Assembly (NCBI GenBank): GCA_963828755.1
Contig: CAWHFY010000015.1
Coordinates: 68,468-132,467 of the forward strand
Reading direction: 5' to 3'
Length of the DNA: 64,000 bases
Source: WHSW01 sp963828755
GTDB taxonomy: Bacteria > Actinomycetota > Thermoleophilia > Solirubrobacterales > 70-9
In this document: piece by piece, positions 36,312 through 43,959 of the stretch
How positions within the stretch are numbered: position 1 is the first letter of the stretch
How the letters are laid out: each line of letters opens with the position of its first letter
Position numbers and translations under genes: made by a program
The notes under the pieces: generated by a model
Told to the model about the DNA's origin: nothing
The model's input: the letters and a program-made list of their open reading frames with translations, nothing else
Databases searched by the model: none

Positions 36312-38996
36312 GTGCGGGACCTCTTCGCACGGCTCGCGGCATGGTGCGTTGAGCAGCCGATTCCGGTCGTCGTCGCGGTGGTGCTCGTCGCGCTGCTCGG
36401 CGCGGTCGCGGCGCTGCGGCTCGAGCCCGACGCCGGCACCGACCAGCTCGTCGACAGCGGCTCAGCCGCCGACCGAGCGACCCAGGACTTCGAGCGCAAG
36501 TTCGGCGACGACGCTGTGGTCGTCCTCGTCAAGGGCGATCTCGACCAGCTCGTGCTCACCTCCGACCTCGGCAAGCTGCTGTCGCTCGAGGGCTGCCTCT
36601 CGGGCAACGTCGAGGGCGGCAAGGTGTTCACCGACCAGCCGGCCCCGGCCCCGTGTGCGGCGCTCGCCGCGAGCCAGCCGGCCCAGGCGGTGCTCGGCGG
36701 CGCGACCTTCCTCAACCAGTCCGCGATCCAGGCGACCAACGTTCTCCAGGGCCAGTCGAAGGCCGCGGTCAAGCAGGCGCGCGCGGCCGCCACGGCGGCG
36801 CTCGAGCGCGCCCGCCGCCAGGGCCTCAGCACCGAGCAGCAGCAAGCCGCCGCGAATGCGGCCGCCCAAGAGGTCCTGACCCAGTTCCGGCAGCGGCTAC
36901 TGCAGCTCTCGGTGCAGTACGGCCAGACCGGGCTGCCGCGCCTCGACGACCCGACCTTCGTCAGCGCGGTCGTCTTCGACCCGGCGCGGCCGGGCGAGCC
37001 AAAGCCGCGCTTCTCGATCTTCTGGCCGAGCTCCGACGCCGCGCAGATCCTGATCCGGCTCAAGCCGGACCTGAGCGAGTCGGAGCGCAGCGAGGCGATC
37101 GGGCAGATCCGCGACGCGGTCGGCGACGACGCCTTCAAGATCCGCGGCGCCGAGTACGTGGTGAGCGGCGCCCCGGTCGTCGTCGACGGGCTCGCCGACA
37201 AGCTCTCCAGCTCGATTCTGACCCTGCTCGCGGCGGCGCTGGTGGTCATGCTGATCACCCTCGCACTGATTCAGCGCCCGCCCGCGCGGCTGTTGCCGCT
37301 CGCGGTGGCGCTCGTCGCGGCGGCGATCACCTTCGGCCTGCTGGCGGCGTTCGGCGGCTCCCTGACGATGGCCTCGATCGCGGTCCTGCCGATCCTGATC
37401 GGGCTCGCGGTCGACTACGCGATCCAGTTCCAGGCCCGCTTCAACGAGGCACGCGAGCAGGGCTCATCGCCCGCCCGCGCCGCGGTCGAGGCGGCCGCCC
37501 GCGGCGGGCCGGTGATCGCGACCGCGGCGTTCGCGACCACGGCCGGCTTCCTCGTCCTGCTGCTGTCGCCGATCCCGATGATCCGCGGCTTCGGCCTGCT
37601 GCTGGTGGTCGGGGTGGTGGTATCACTGGCGGTCGCGCTGACGGCCGGCCTGGCGGTGCTGTCGCTGACGCCCAGGGATCGAGGCCGCTCGCCGCTCGCC
37701 GCTCGCCGCTCGAGGTCCGCGCGGGAGCCGGGGAGGCTGGCGAAGATCGGCGAGGCGAGAGCGGCCGTCGCGGGTCGGATCCGTGCGCTCGGGCGCCGGG
37801 CGCTCGCGGTCTCGGTCGCCTTCCCCGGCCGGGTGCTCGCGATCGGGCTCGTGATCGCCATCGCCGGGTGGGCGGTCGGCACCAAGGCGGAGGTGATCTC
37901 CGACCTGCGCGAGCTCGTCCCGAGCGACCTGCCCGAGCTGCGCAACGTCGACGAGCTCCAGAACGCGACCGGCGTCTCGGGCGAGGTGGAGGTCGCGGTC
38001 CGCGCCGACGACCTCGACGATCCCGCGGTGGTCGGCTGGATGCGCGGGTTCAAGCAGCGGGTGCTCGACGATGCGGGCTACGCCGACGACTCGACCCCGT
38101 GCGTCGATCAGGAGACGAGCCTGTGCCCGTACGTCGCGCTCCCCGACCTCTTCGGCACCGAGACCCCCGACAGCCGCGAGCGAGTCCAGGGCGTCCTCAG
38201 CCTGTTGCCGCAGTACTTCCTCGCCGCCTTCGTCAACCGCGACGGCCCCGACTCCACGGCCGGCACCGCGGTGATCCCGTTCGGGATCAAGGTGATGCCG
38301 TTCGACGAGCAGAAGGAGCTGATCGACTCGATCCGCGCCCAGATCGACCCGCCGGGGACCGACAACGACCCGCCGCCCGGGGTCACGGCCGAGGTCGTCG
38401 GGCTGCCGGTGCTCGCGGCCGACGCGAACTCGGCCCTGTCGTCGAACCGCTACCTGCTGACGCTCGCGGGGCTCGCCGCCGTCGCGCTCGCCCTGCTCGC
38501 CGTCTATCGCTCGCTGCGACGGGCGCTGATCCCGCTGATCCCGATCGTGCTCGCGACCGGGTGGGCGGCGCTCGGACTGGCGATCGCCGGGGTGGCACTG
38601 AACCCGATGTCGGCGACGCTCGGGGCGCTGGTGATCGCGATCGCGACCGAGTTCAGCGTCCTGCTCGCGGCCCGCTACGAGGAGGAGCGAACGCCGGGCG
38701 TCGCGATCGGCGAGGCGCTGCGGCGCGCCTACTCGCGAACCGGGATGGCGGTGCTCGCATCCGGGGTGACCGCGATCGCCGGCTTCGCGGTGCTCGCGGC
38801 TACCGACATCCGGATGCTGCGCGACTTCGGCCTCGTCACGGTGCTCGACCTCGGGGTGGCGCTGCTCGGTGTGCTCGTCCTGCTGCCGGCGGCGCTGGTC
38901 TGGGCCGAGACCCGGCTCGCGCCGCGCGAGGCGTCGTCGCCGGCGTCCCGGCCGCTCGCGCGCGGCCGCGCCCTGCTGCGAGGCGGCAGGTCATAG
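36312..38996 (+). CDS. RND superfamily exporter (MMPL/HpnN-like)
   Basis: This polytopic RND transporter of about 894 residues has two halves, each with a soluble domain and a membrane bundle. The signature GLAVDYAIQFQARFNEARE is in the first half, with the counterpart IAIATEFSVLLAARYEEE in the second. It resembles MMPL and hopanoid-transporter (HpnN) proteins that export lipids. GTG 36312 has TAGTCT eight bases upstream and the upstream extension of the frame lacks features. It follows the YrbE/ATPase genes and precedes a thioredoxin-like gene, so lipid trafficking is a common theme. Confidence 0.9.
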   Translation: MRDLFARLAAWCVEQPIPVVVAVVLVALLGAVAALRLEPDAGTDQLVDSGSAADRATQDFERKFGDDAVVVLVKGDLDQLVLTSDLGKLLSLEGCLSGNVEGGKVFTDQPAPAPCAALAASQPAQAVLGGATFLNQSAIQATNVLQGQSKAAVKQARAAATAALERARRQGLSTEQQQAAANAAAQEVLTQFRQRLLQLSVQYGQTGLPRLDDPTFVSAVVFDPARPGEPKPRFSIFWPSSDAAQILIRLKPDLSESERSEAIGQIRDAVGDDAFKIRGAEYVVSGAPVVVDGLADKLSSSILTLLAAALVVMLITLALIQRPPARLLPLAVALVAAAITFGLLAAFGGSLTMASIAVLPILIGLAVDYAIQFQARFNEAREQGSSPARAAVEAAARGGPVIATAAFATTAGFLVLLLSPIPMIRGFGLLLVVGVVVSLAVALTAGLAVLSLTPRDRGRSPLAARRSRSAREPGRLAKIGEARAAVAGRIRALGRRALAVSVAFPGRVLAIGLVIAIAGWAVGTKAEVISDLRELVPSDLPELRNVDELQNATGVSGEVEVAVRADDLDDPAVVGWMRGFKQRVLDDAGYADDSTPCVDQETSLCPYVALPDLFGTETPDSRERVQGVLSLLPQYFLAAFVNRDGPDSTAGTAVIPFGIKVMPFDEQKELIDSIRAQIDPPGTDNDPPPGVTAEVVGLPVLAADANSALSSNRYLLTLAGLAAVALALLAVYRSLRRALIPLIPIVLATGWAALGLAIAGVALNPMSATLGALVIAIATEFSVLLAARYEEERTPGVAIGEALRRAYSRTGMAVLASGVTAIAGFAVLAATDIRMLRDFGLVTVLDLGVALLGVLVLLPAALVWAETRLAPREASSPASRPLARGRALLRGGRS

Positions 38997-39012
38997 GGTC
39001 GTACGCGATCCC

Positions 39013-39721
39013 GTGGCGAGCGATCCCAAAGAGCACTCAGCAGGCCAAGAAGCCCGGCAGCCGGTACTCGCTGTGGGTCGGGGTCGCGTTCCTGATTCTG
39101 ATCGTGGTCGCGACCGTGAACACGCTGAAGACCCGCGACGACGGGATCCTCGGTGCGACGGCCACCGAGGCCGGCGAGTCGATGCCTGAGTTCGCGCTAC
39201 CCGAGCTACTCGGCAGCAACGAAGGCGACGCCAACATCTACCAGGACGACTGCCGAACCGGAGCCAACCCCTGCCCGGACGACGACCGCCGGACGCCGGC
39301 CTGCGAGGTCGACCTGCCGGAGGTGATCCGGGTCTGCGACCTGTTCGACAAGCCGCTGGTGATCTCGTTCTGGTTCACCCGCGGCGCCGACTGCCTGCCC
39401 ACCCAGGATCTGATCGACGAGGTCTCGCGCCGGTACGCCGGGCGGGTCAACTTCCTCTCGGTCAACGTCCACGACGACCACGACGATGCCGCGGAGATCG
39501 CCCGCGAGCACGACTGGCGGATCCCGGTCGGCTGGGACGCCGACGGCGCTGTGTCGAACCTCTACCGGGTCGGCGGCTGTCCGACGGTCGCCTTCGGCTA
39601 CCCAGGCGGCCTGCTGCGCGAGGCCGTGATCGGAAGCGAGGCGCTCTCCGAGGAGAAGCTGACCGCCGACCTCGACTCGCTGCTGCGCGAGTCCGAGCGG
39701 CGCGCGGAGCTGTCGCGATGA
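39013..39721 (+). CDS. membrane-anchored thioredoxin-fold protein (TlpA/AhpC-like), frame interrupted
   Basis: A basic N-terminus and one membrane helix (LWVGVAFLILIVVATVNTL) precede a thioredoxin-like domain: MPEFALPELLG, LVISFWFTRGADCLPTQ, NFLSVNVHDDHDDA, IPVGWDADGAVSNLYRVGGC and PTVAFGYPGG. Where TlpA proteins have CxxC there is a single cysteine followed by LPT, so a disulfide reductase activity is doubtful; a peroxiredoxin-like or structural role is possible. A cysteine-rich insertion (DDCRTGANPCPDD, TPACEVDLPEV, RVC) is notable. The frame changes near 39030; GTG 39013 gives the N-terminus MASDPK joined to STQQAKKPG. Confidence 0.78.
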
Positions 39722-40366
39722 GCGAGCCCGCCGAGGCCGAGCCGCAACGCGGCTGGATGGCCGCTGAGCTCGCGCGAGGAGTTCCCCGGCCTCGCGCTGC
39801 TCGAGCTCACGGTCGAGCGCGGCTCGGGGCGCTCCGGGCGCGAGGTCAAGGAGCGCCTGCGGGTGCTCTCGGACCGCTTCGCCGGCGCCCAGGCGGTCAA
39901 CCTTCGCCAGCAGCCGATCCCGTGGGCCTATCGGGTCTTCTATCGCCACATCGGGCTCGACCCGGACGAGCAGCTGACCCAGGTCGAGGAGCTTGCTCTG
40001 GAGCGGATGAAGCAGGGCGCCTTTCGCAGCGACAACCTGCTCGACGACGCGCTCACGATTGCGACCATCGAGTCCGGGGTCGCGATGCGCGCCTTCGACG
40101 CCGATCGGGTCACCGGGCCGCTCGGGATCCGGCTCAGCGCGCCAGGCGAGGAGTTGGAGGGCCGTCCCGGCGAGCTCCCGGAGGGCACCCTGGTGATCGC
40201 CGACGCCGAGCGCCCGCTGGCGCTGCTGTTCGGCGCCCTGGCGGCCGGCCGGGGGGTGACCTCGAAGACGAAGCGCACGACCCTGGTCGCGATCGGGGTC
40301 AGCGGCGTGCCGGCGATCGCGGTCGAGGAGGCGCTCTGGCTGGCCGCCGGGGTCATGCGCGGGTAG
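39718..40366 (+). CDS. B3/B4 (PheRS-beta-like) tRNA-editing-domain protein, frame interrupted
   Basis: This free-standing B3/4 domain protein of about 215 residues resembles the editing domain of phenylalanyl-tRNA synthetase beta chain. Core segments: RVLSDRFAGAQAVNLRQQPI, IPWAYRVFYRHIGLDP, ESGVAMRAFDADRVTG, PLGIRLSAPGE and GTLVIADAERPLALLFG. The ATG overlaps the preceding stop (ATGA). A frame change near 39775 separates the first 20 residues from the rest. Such proteins may clear mischarged tRNA or act on other amino-acyl substrates. Confidence 0.87.
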
Positions 40367-40401
40367 AATCGGCGCCGTAGGCGACGGGCGGAAGGAGAGC
40401 C

Positions 40402-40923
40402 TTGCCCGAACTGCTCGAGCACCTCGATCCCATCACCCCGCTGCCGGGGATCGCAGCGCCGACCGAGGACGCCAAGCGCCGCGCCCGAGACGACCTTCGC
40501 CGCCAGATCGCGCGGCTCGAGCGCGAGCTCGGCGAGCTGTTCGCGTCCGCCTTCCCGCGCCGCGATATCGATTGGGGGATCGGCGCCGTCGGCGGCCCGC
40601 GGGTCCTGACGACCGGCGAGCTCGAGCGGATCCGAGATGCACTGTCGCTGCGGTTGCGCGACGCGCGGGCCGAGCTCGGCCGACGCGCCGACGTCGAGGA
40701 GGCGAACCGGGGCCTGCTCGAGCGAATGATCGCCGCGCCCGATCGGCACCGCTGGGTGATCGTCTCCAACCAGGACATCGGCGAGCCCGGTTGCCGGCAT
40801 TGGCACGCGCGCCCGCGCTGGGGGCTGCTCGGAATGCTGATGGGCTGGTGGCGAATCCGGCTCTCCTCCGGTTGTCCCTTAGCGAAGGGGCTGCGGCCCC
40901 CGGCGCCGAGCGGCGCGCGCTGA
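40402..40923 (+). CDS. protein of unknown function with helical core and Trp-rich tail
   Basis: This 173-residue protein starts at TTG 40402 behind a good GAAGGAG site. A predicted coiled coil (RARDDLRRQIARLERELGEL) leads to a DWGIGAVGGPRVLTTGELER segment and a distinctive C-terminus: EPGCRHWHARPRWGLLGMLM, then GWWRIRLSSGCPLA. The conserved-looking cysteine/histidine/tryptophan tail and regular codon use suggest a real gene, but the family was not recognised. It ends seven bases before the next gene. Confidence 0.68.
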   Translation: MPELLEHLDPITPLPGIAAPTEDAKRRARDDLRRQIARLERELGELFASAFPRRDIDWGIGAVGGPRVLTTGELERIRDALSLRLRDARAELGRRADVEEANRGLLERMIAAPDRHRWVIVSNQDIGEPGCRHWHARPRWGLLGMLMGWWRIRLSSGCPLAKGLRPPAPSGAR

Positions 40924-40930
40924 GCATCTA

Positions 40931-41420
40931 GTGGCGAAGAAGCGACGCAAGCAGCGTCCGCGGCGGCAGGCAGCCGAGCGCCCGCCCGCGGCCGGCGCGG
41001 CGAGCAAGACGGCGCCGAAGCCGGTCCGCAAGCCGATCGAGGAGGAGCGCCCCGAGGCGCCGTGGGCGCCGTTCCCGCTGGTCGAGCTGCTGGTCCTGGT
41101 CGGGCTCGCGATGATCGTCGCCGCCTTCTTCACGGACGGGCGGACGAGTACCGCGCTGCTCGTGGTCGGGCTCTCGCTCGGCTCGCTCGCCGGGCTCGAG
41201 CTCTCGATCCGCGAGCACTTCGGCGGCTATCGCTCGCACACGAGCCTGCTCGCCGGGGCCGCCGGCGTCGCGGTGATCGGCTTCCTGTTCTACGCTCGTC
41301 CCGGACGCGCTGCCGCCGGCCGGTCGCGTGATTGCGGGGATCGCGGTCGGGCTGATCGCTGCCGCGCTGCTCGCGCGCGCCTTCCGGGCGCGCTCCGGGC
41401 GCCTCGTCAAGCTGCGCTAG
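40931..41420 (+). CDS. small membrane protein with basic N-terminus, frame interrupted
   Basis: From GTG 40931 a lysine- and arginine-rich N-terminus (MAKKRRKQRPRRQAAE) is followed by four probable membrane helices, including LVELLVLVGLAMIVAAFF and SLLAGAAGVAVIGFLFYA. The frame changes near 41300; the correct continuation (VPDALPPAGRVIAGIAVGLI) ends at TAG 41418-41420. Function unknown. Confidence 0.65.
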
Positions 41421-41443
41421 CGGCGGGGTAACCTGCGCAGACG

Positions 41444-41830
41444 ATGCTGGCCCGGATCAGAGAGATCATGGGCGGTCCCGCCAGCGCGGCGCTCGTCCTC
41501 TTGATGCTCGCCGGCTGCCTGCTCCTCTGGGTCGGGGTCCCGATCGGCTGGCTGTGGATCGGATCCCAGGTTCAGAGCACGTCGACGCTGGGCACCGCGC
41601 TGATGGTGACGATGTTCGGGACGCTCGTCTCGATCGTGATCTTGGTGTTCATCCTCGGTCGCCTCAACCGCTGGCACGCAGAGCTCAACGAGCGCCGCGA
41701 CCGGCCGCTGCGCTCTTCGGCGCTCGAGGTGATCCTGGTCTCCTCGGCCGGCTTGGCAGTCGTCGGCTTCGGGATCTGGTTCTTCGGCTTCGCCGGCGCC
41801 AGCCCGGTGCCGCTCAACATCGGCTTCTAG
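41444..41830 (+). CDS. small membrane protein, unknown function
   Basis: This 128-residue protein has three membrane helices (AALVLLMLAGCLLLWVGVPI, LGTALMVTMFGTLVSIVILV, LEVILVSSAGLAVVGFGIWF) and a short loop rich in charged residues (NRWHAELNERRDRP). A TAACCT -10 hexamer lies nine bases before the ATG, so it has its own leaderless start. A strong hairpin follows its stop. Confidence 0.7.
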   Translation: MLARIREIMGGPASAALVLLMLAGCLLLWVGVPIGWLWIGSQVQSTSTLGTALMVTMFGTLVSIVILVFILGRLNRWHAELNERRDRPLRSSALEVILVSSAGLAVVGFGIWFFGFAGASPVPLNIGF

Positions 41831-41851
41831 CGATCGCGCCGCAATGGCGGC

Positions 41852-41879
41852 GGGGCGGGCGCTGAGCGCCCGCCCCTTT
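41852..41879 (+). terminator. GC-rich hairpin terminator
   Basis: GGGGCGGGCGC (41852-41862) pairs with GCGCCCGCCCC (41866-41876) around a TGA loop, followed by TTT. Eleven perfect GC pairs make it a strong intrinsic terminator for the genes that end at 41830, also usable from the opposite strand. Confidence 0.7.
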
Positions 41880-41907
41880 GACGATCTGTCAAACCCCCCT
41901 GTGGCGG

Positions 41908-42249
41908 CTAGCTCGCGTACAACGGACGCTTCGCCTCGAGCTCGGCTGCAAGCAGCTCGCGCTGGCGGCTGGTCAGCCGGTTGAGCTCGCGGTTCTCGTT
42001 CACGGCGATCGAGAACAGGAACTTCCGGGCGCGGGTCCGACCCCACCGGCGTTGGCTGCGCAGCAGCTCACCGATGGACATCGACTCGGCCTCCCAGGGG
42101 CACTCTCGGACGATCTCCGCCGCGTCGACGGCTCCGGTCGCGATCGCGCGCTTCAGCGAGGCTCGCGCCAGCCGTACCCGGTTGGCGTGTGCGAGCGCCT
42201 GCATATGCTGCGGCATCGCGGCAGGGGCTAGGGTCGAGGCAGCTTCCAT
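41908..42249 (-). CDS. mIHF-like (actinobacterial integration host factor) H2TH DNA-binding protein
   Basis: This 113-residue protein begins at ATG 42249, six bases after GAGGAGGAG. The layout is that of mycobacterial integration host factor: an N-terminal helix (HANRVRLARASLKRAIATG) and the SIGELLRSQRRWGRTRARKF helix-two-turn-helix, closed by LTSRQRELLAAEL. The motif matching GVGKVRAR of mIHF is WGRTRAR. mIHF bends DNA nonspecifically and shapes the nucleoid. The gene has its own promoter (42410-42438) and a leader of about 150 bases, so its expression is probably regulated after transcription. Confidence 0.78.
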   Translation of the reverse strand: MEAASTLAPAAMPQHMQALAHANRVRLARASLKRAIATGAVDAAEIVRECPWEAESMSIGELLRSQRRWGRTRARKFLFSIAVNENRELNRLTSRQRELLAAELEAKRPLYAS

Positions 42250-42409
42250 TCTCACTCCTCCTCTGAGTGGTTCGTGCGGTTAGCGGGGTTGTCGGGCGTC
42301 GTCGCTCCGGGCGGGCGAGGGGCCCGCTCTGAGGTCACGGCCGGGACAAAACTCTCTCCGATTCTGTCCCGTCCGCTCCCTGCCCCGGGGTGCGTACGGC
42401 GCGAGACGG

Positions 42410-42438
42410 AACCTAGAAATCTCGCACCCCCGCGTCAA
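42410..42438 (-). promoter_or_regulatory. promoter of the mIHF-like gene
   Basis: TTGACG (42438-42433), a 17-base spacer and TAGGTT (42415-42410) form a near-consensus housekeeping promoter on the minus strand. The start would be near 42403, giving a leader of about 154 bases before ATG 42249. Confidence 0.6.
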
Positions 42439-42623
42439 CCGCCTACCCGCTTGGGCGGTAACAGTTCTTTCGCTACGAGCATGCTTTTCGTTCACAAATC
42501 GGGCTTGTTCGGAATTGGACAAGACGAATCTCCCCCGGTGGGGGGATTGCACAACGCCAAAATCGCGAGACCGCCGTTGGCCGCTCACCGCTCGCGGTCG
42601 ACGAGCTCGGCCAACTCCTTGCG

Positions 42624-42669
42624 CCGAGTTTCACCTGAACCACCTCAGGGGTGGTCAGATGAATCTCGG
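42624..42669. repeat. inverted-repeat element, copy 2
   Basis: CCGAGTTTCACCTGAACCACC, a TCAGG centre and GGTGGTCAGATGAATCTCGG form a palindrome with the same block order as the element at 18184-18234. It begins seven bases after the stop codon of the serine-palmitoyltransferase-like gene (minus strand). Two copies 24 kb apart, both beside gene 3' ends, indicate a dispersed repeat family. Confidence 0.7.
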
Positions 42670-42675
42670 TGGGAG

Positions 42676-43935
42676 TTAGGAGGCGCGGGGGAGGTCCGGG
42701 AAATCGGCGATCGTCCGCTCGATGATCGCCAGCGCGCGGTCGAGGTGCTCGCGCTCGTGGGTCGCCATCAGCGAGGTGCGCAGCAGCGCGCCGCCGGGCG
42801 GGACCGCCGGGTGCACGGCGACGTTGGTGTAGACGCCGGCGTCGAACAGCGCCTTCCACAGCAGCGCCGCCTGGTAGTCCTGGCCGACGACGACCGGGAC
42901 GACCGGGGTGGTCGCCTCGCTGCCGTCGGGCAGCGTCCCGGGCTCGACCACCATCAGCCCGAGGTCCTCGAAGCCGCGGCGCAGGTAGCGCGCGTTGTCG
43001 AGCAGCTTCGCCATCAGCTCGCCGCCCTCGGCGCGGATCACGCGCAGCGCCCCGAGCGCCGCTCCGACCGCGGCCGGGACCGCCGCGGCGGTGAAGATGA
43101 ACGGGCGCGAGGCGAAGCGCAGGTACTCGATCACCTCGGCGGGGCCGGCGATGAAGCCGCCGCAGGACGCGAGGCTCTTCGAGAAGGTGCCCATCCGCAG
43201 GTCGACCTCGGACTCGAGCCCGAACAGCTCGCTGGCGCCGGCGCCGCGCTCGCCGAGCACCCCAACCGCGTGCGCCTCGTCGACCATCAGCCGCGCCCCG
43301 TAGCGCTGGCAGAGCTCGACGATCGCCGGCAGGTCGCAGAGATCGCCCTCCATCGAGAAGACGCCGTCGACGATCACCAGCACCCCGCCGCCGTCCCCGG
43401 CGGCGCGCTCGAGCATCCGCTCCAGCTTCGCCATCTGGTTGTGGCGAAACGGGCGCAGCTTCGCGCCGGAGAGCATGCAGCCGTCGAGGATCGAGGCGTG
43501 GTCCGCGGAGTCGCAGATCACCGTGTCGCCGGGGCCGAGGATCGTTCCGATGCAGCCGACGTTGGCCTGATGACCGGTGGTGAAGACGATCGCCTCCTCG
43601 ACCTCCATCCACTCGGCCAGCTCGCGCTCGAGGTCGAGGTGCAGCGGCGTCGTCCCGTTCAGCAGCCGCGAGCCGGTGAGCCCGGTTCCGTAGGTCTCGA
43701 GCGCGTCGCGGGCCGCCTGCTTGACCCTGGGATCCCCGGTGAGGCCGAGGTAGTTGTTGGAGCCGAGCATGATCGTCTCGCGCCCCTCCATCTCGACCAC
43801 CGGGCCCGCCTCCGAGGTGAGGACGCGGAAATACGGCAGCAGGTCGCCCTGCTTGGCGATCTCGAGCAGCTCGAGCCGGTCGTGGGTGCGCGCCTTCTCG
43901 AACACGTCGACCGGCGCGCGGGCGGTCTCGGACAT
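42676..43935 (-). CDS. alpha-oxoamine synthase, serine palmitoyltransferase-like
   Basis: This 419-residue PLP enzyme condenses an amino acid with an acyl-CoA and belongs with KBL, AONS and serine palmitoyltransferase. Motifs: MLGSNNYLGLTGDPRVKQAA, YGTGLTGSRLLNGT, DHASILDG, DEAHAVGVLG and the PLP lysine in TFSKSLASCGGF. The N-terminal LLPYFRVLTSEAG segment is the PYFR feature common in bacterial serine palmitoyltransferases, and no biotin or threonine-degradation genes are near. The ATG (43935) has TACACT seven bases upstream; this -10 overlaps that of the divergent ceramide-synthase-like gene. Substrate specificity remains inference. Confidence 0.85.
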   Translation of the reverse strand: MSETARAPVDVFEKARTHDRLELLEIAKQGDLLPYFRVLTSEAGPVVEMEGRETIMLGSNNYLGLTGDPRVKQAARDALETYGTGLTGSRLLNGTTPLHLDLERELAEWMEVEEAIVFTTGHQANVGCIGTILGPGDTVICDSADHASILDGCMLSGAKLRPFRHNQMAKLERMLERAAGDGGGVLVIVDGVFSMEGDLCDLPAIVELCQRYGARLMVDEAHAVGVLGERGAGASELFGLESEVDLRMGTFSKSLASCGGFIAGPAEVIEYLRFASRPFIFTAAAVPAAVGAALGALRVIRAEGGELMAKLLDNARYLRRGFEDLGLMVVEPGTLPDGSEATTPVVPVVVGQDYQAALLWKALFDAGVYTNVAVHPAVPPGGALLRTSLMATHEREHLDRALAIIERTIADFPDLPRAS

Positions 43936-43943
43936 TCGCACAA

Positions 43944-43952
43944 GTGTAGGTT
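43944..43952. promoter_or_regulatory. overlapping divergent -10 elements of the spt-like and bCerS-like genes
   Basis: TACACT on the minus strand (43949-43944) and TAGGTT on the plus strand (43947-43952) share three bases. Each lies seven bases from its start codon. Only one of the two genes can be initiated at a time from this site, which couples their expression. Confidence 0.55.
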
Positions 43953-43959
43953 GCGCCGC

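Larger units (their letters stand above)
42250..42675. other. gene-free region: promoter and long leader of the mIHF-like gene plus inverted repeats
   Basis: No convincing gene was found. It holds, from left to right, the ribosome site of the mIHF-like gene, a GGGACA/TGTCCC hairpin in its leader (42343-42370), its promoter (42410-42438), a palindrome AATCTCCCCC/GGGGGGATT at 42527-42548 and the dispersed inverted repeat at 42624-42669. Base composition between 42470 and 42560 is clearly richer in A and T than the surroundings. Confidence 0.6.

Noticed and set aside
42280..42588. Open frame on the minus strand in the gene-free region
   Set aside because: Composition is basic and irregular, it has no ribosome site, and it overlaps the promoter and leader of the mIHF-like gene.
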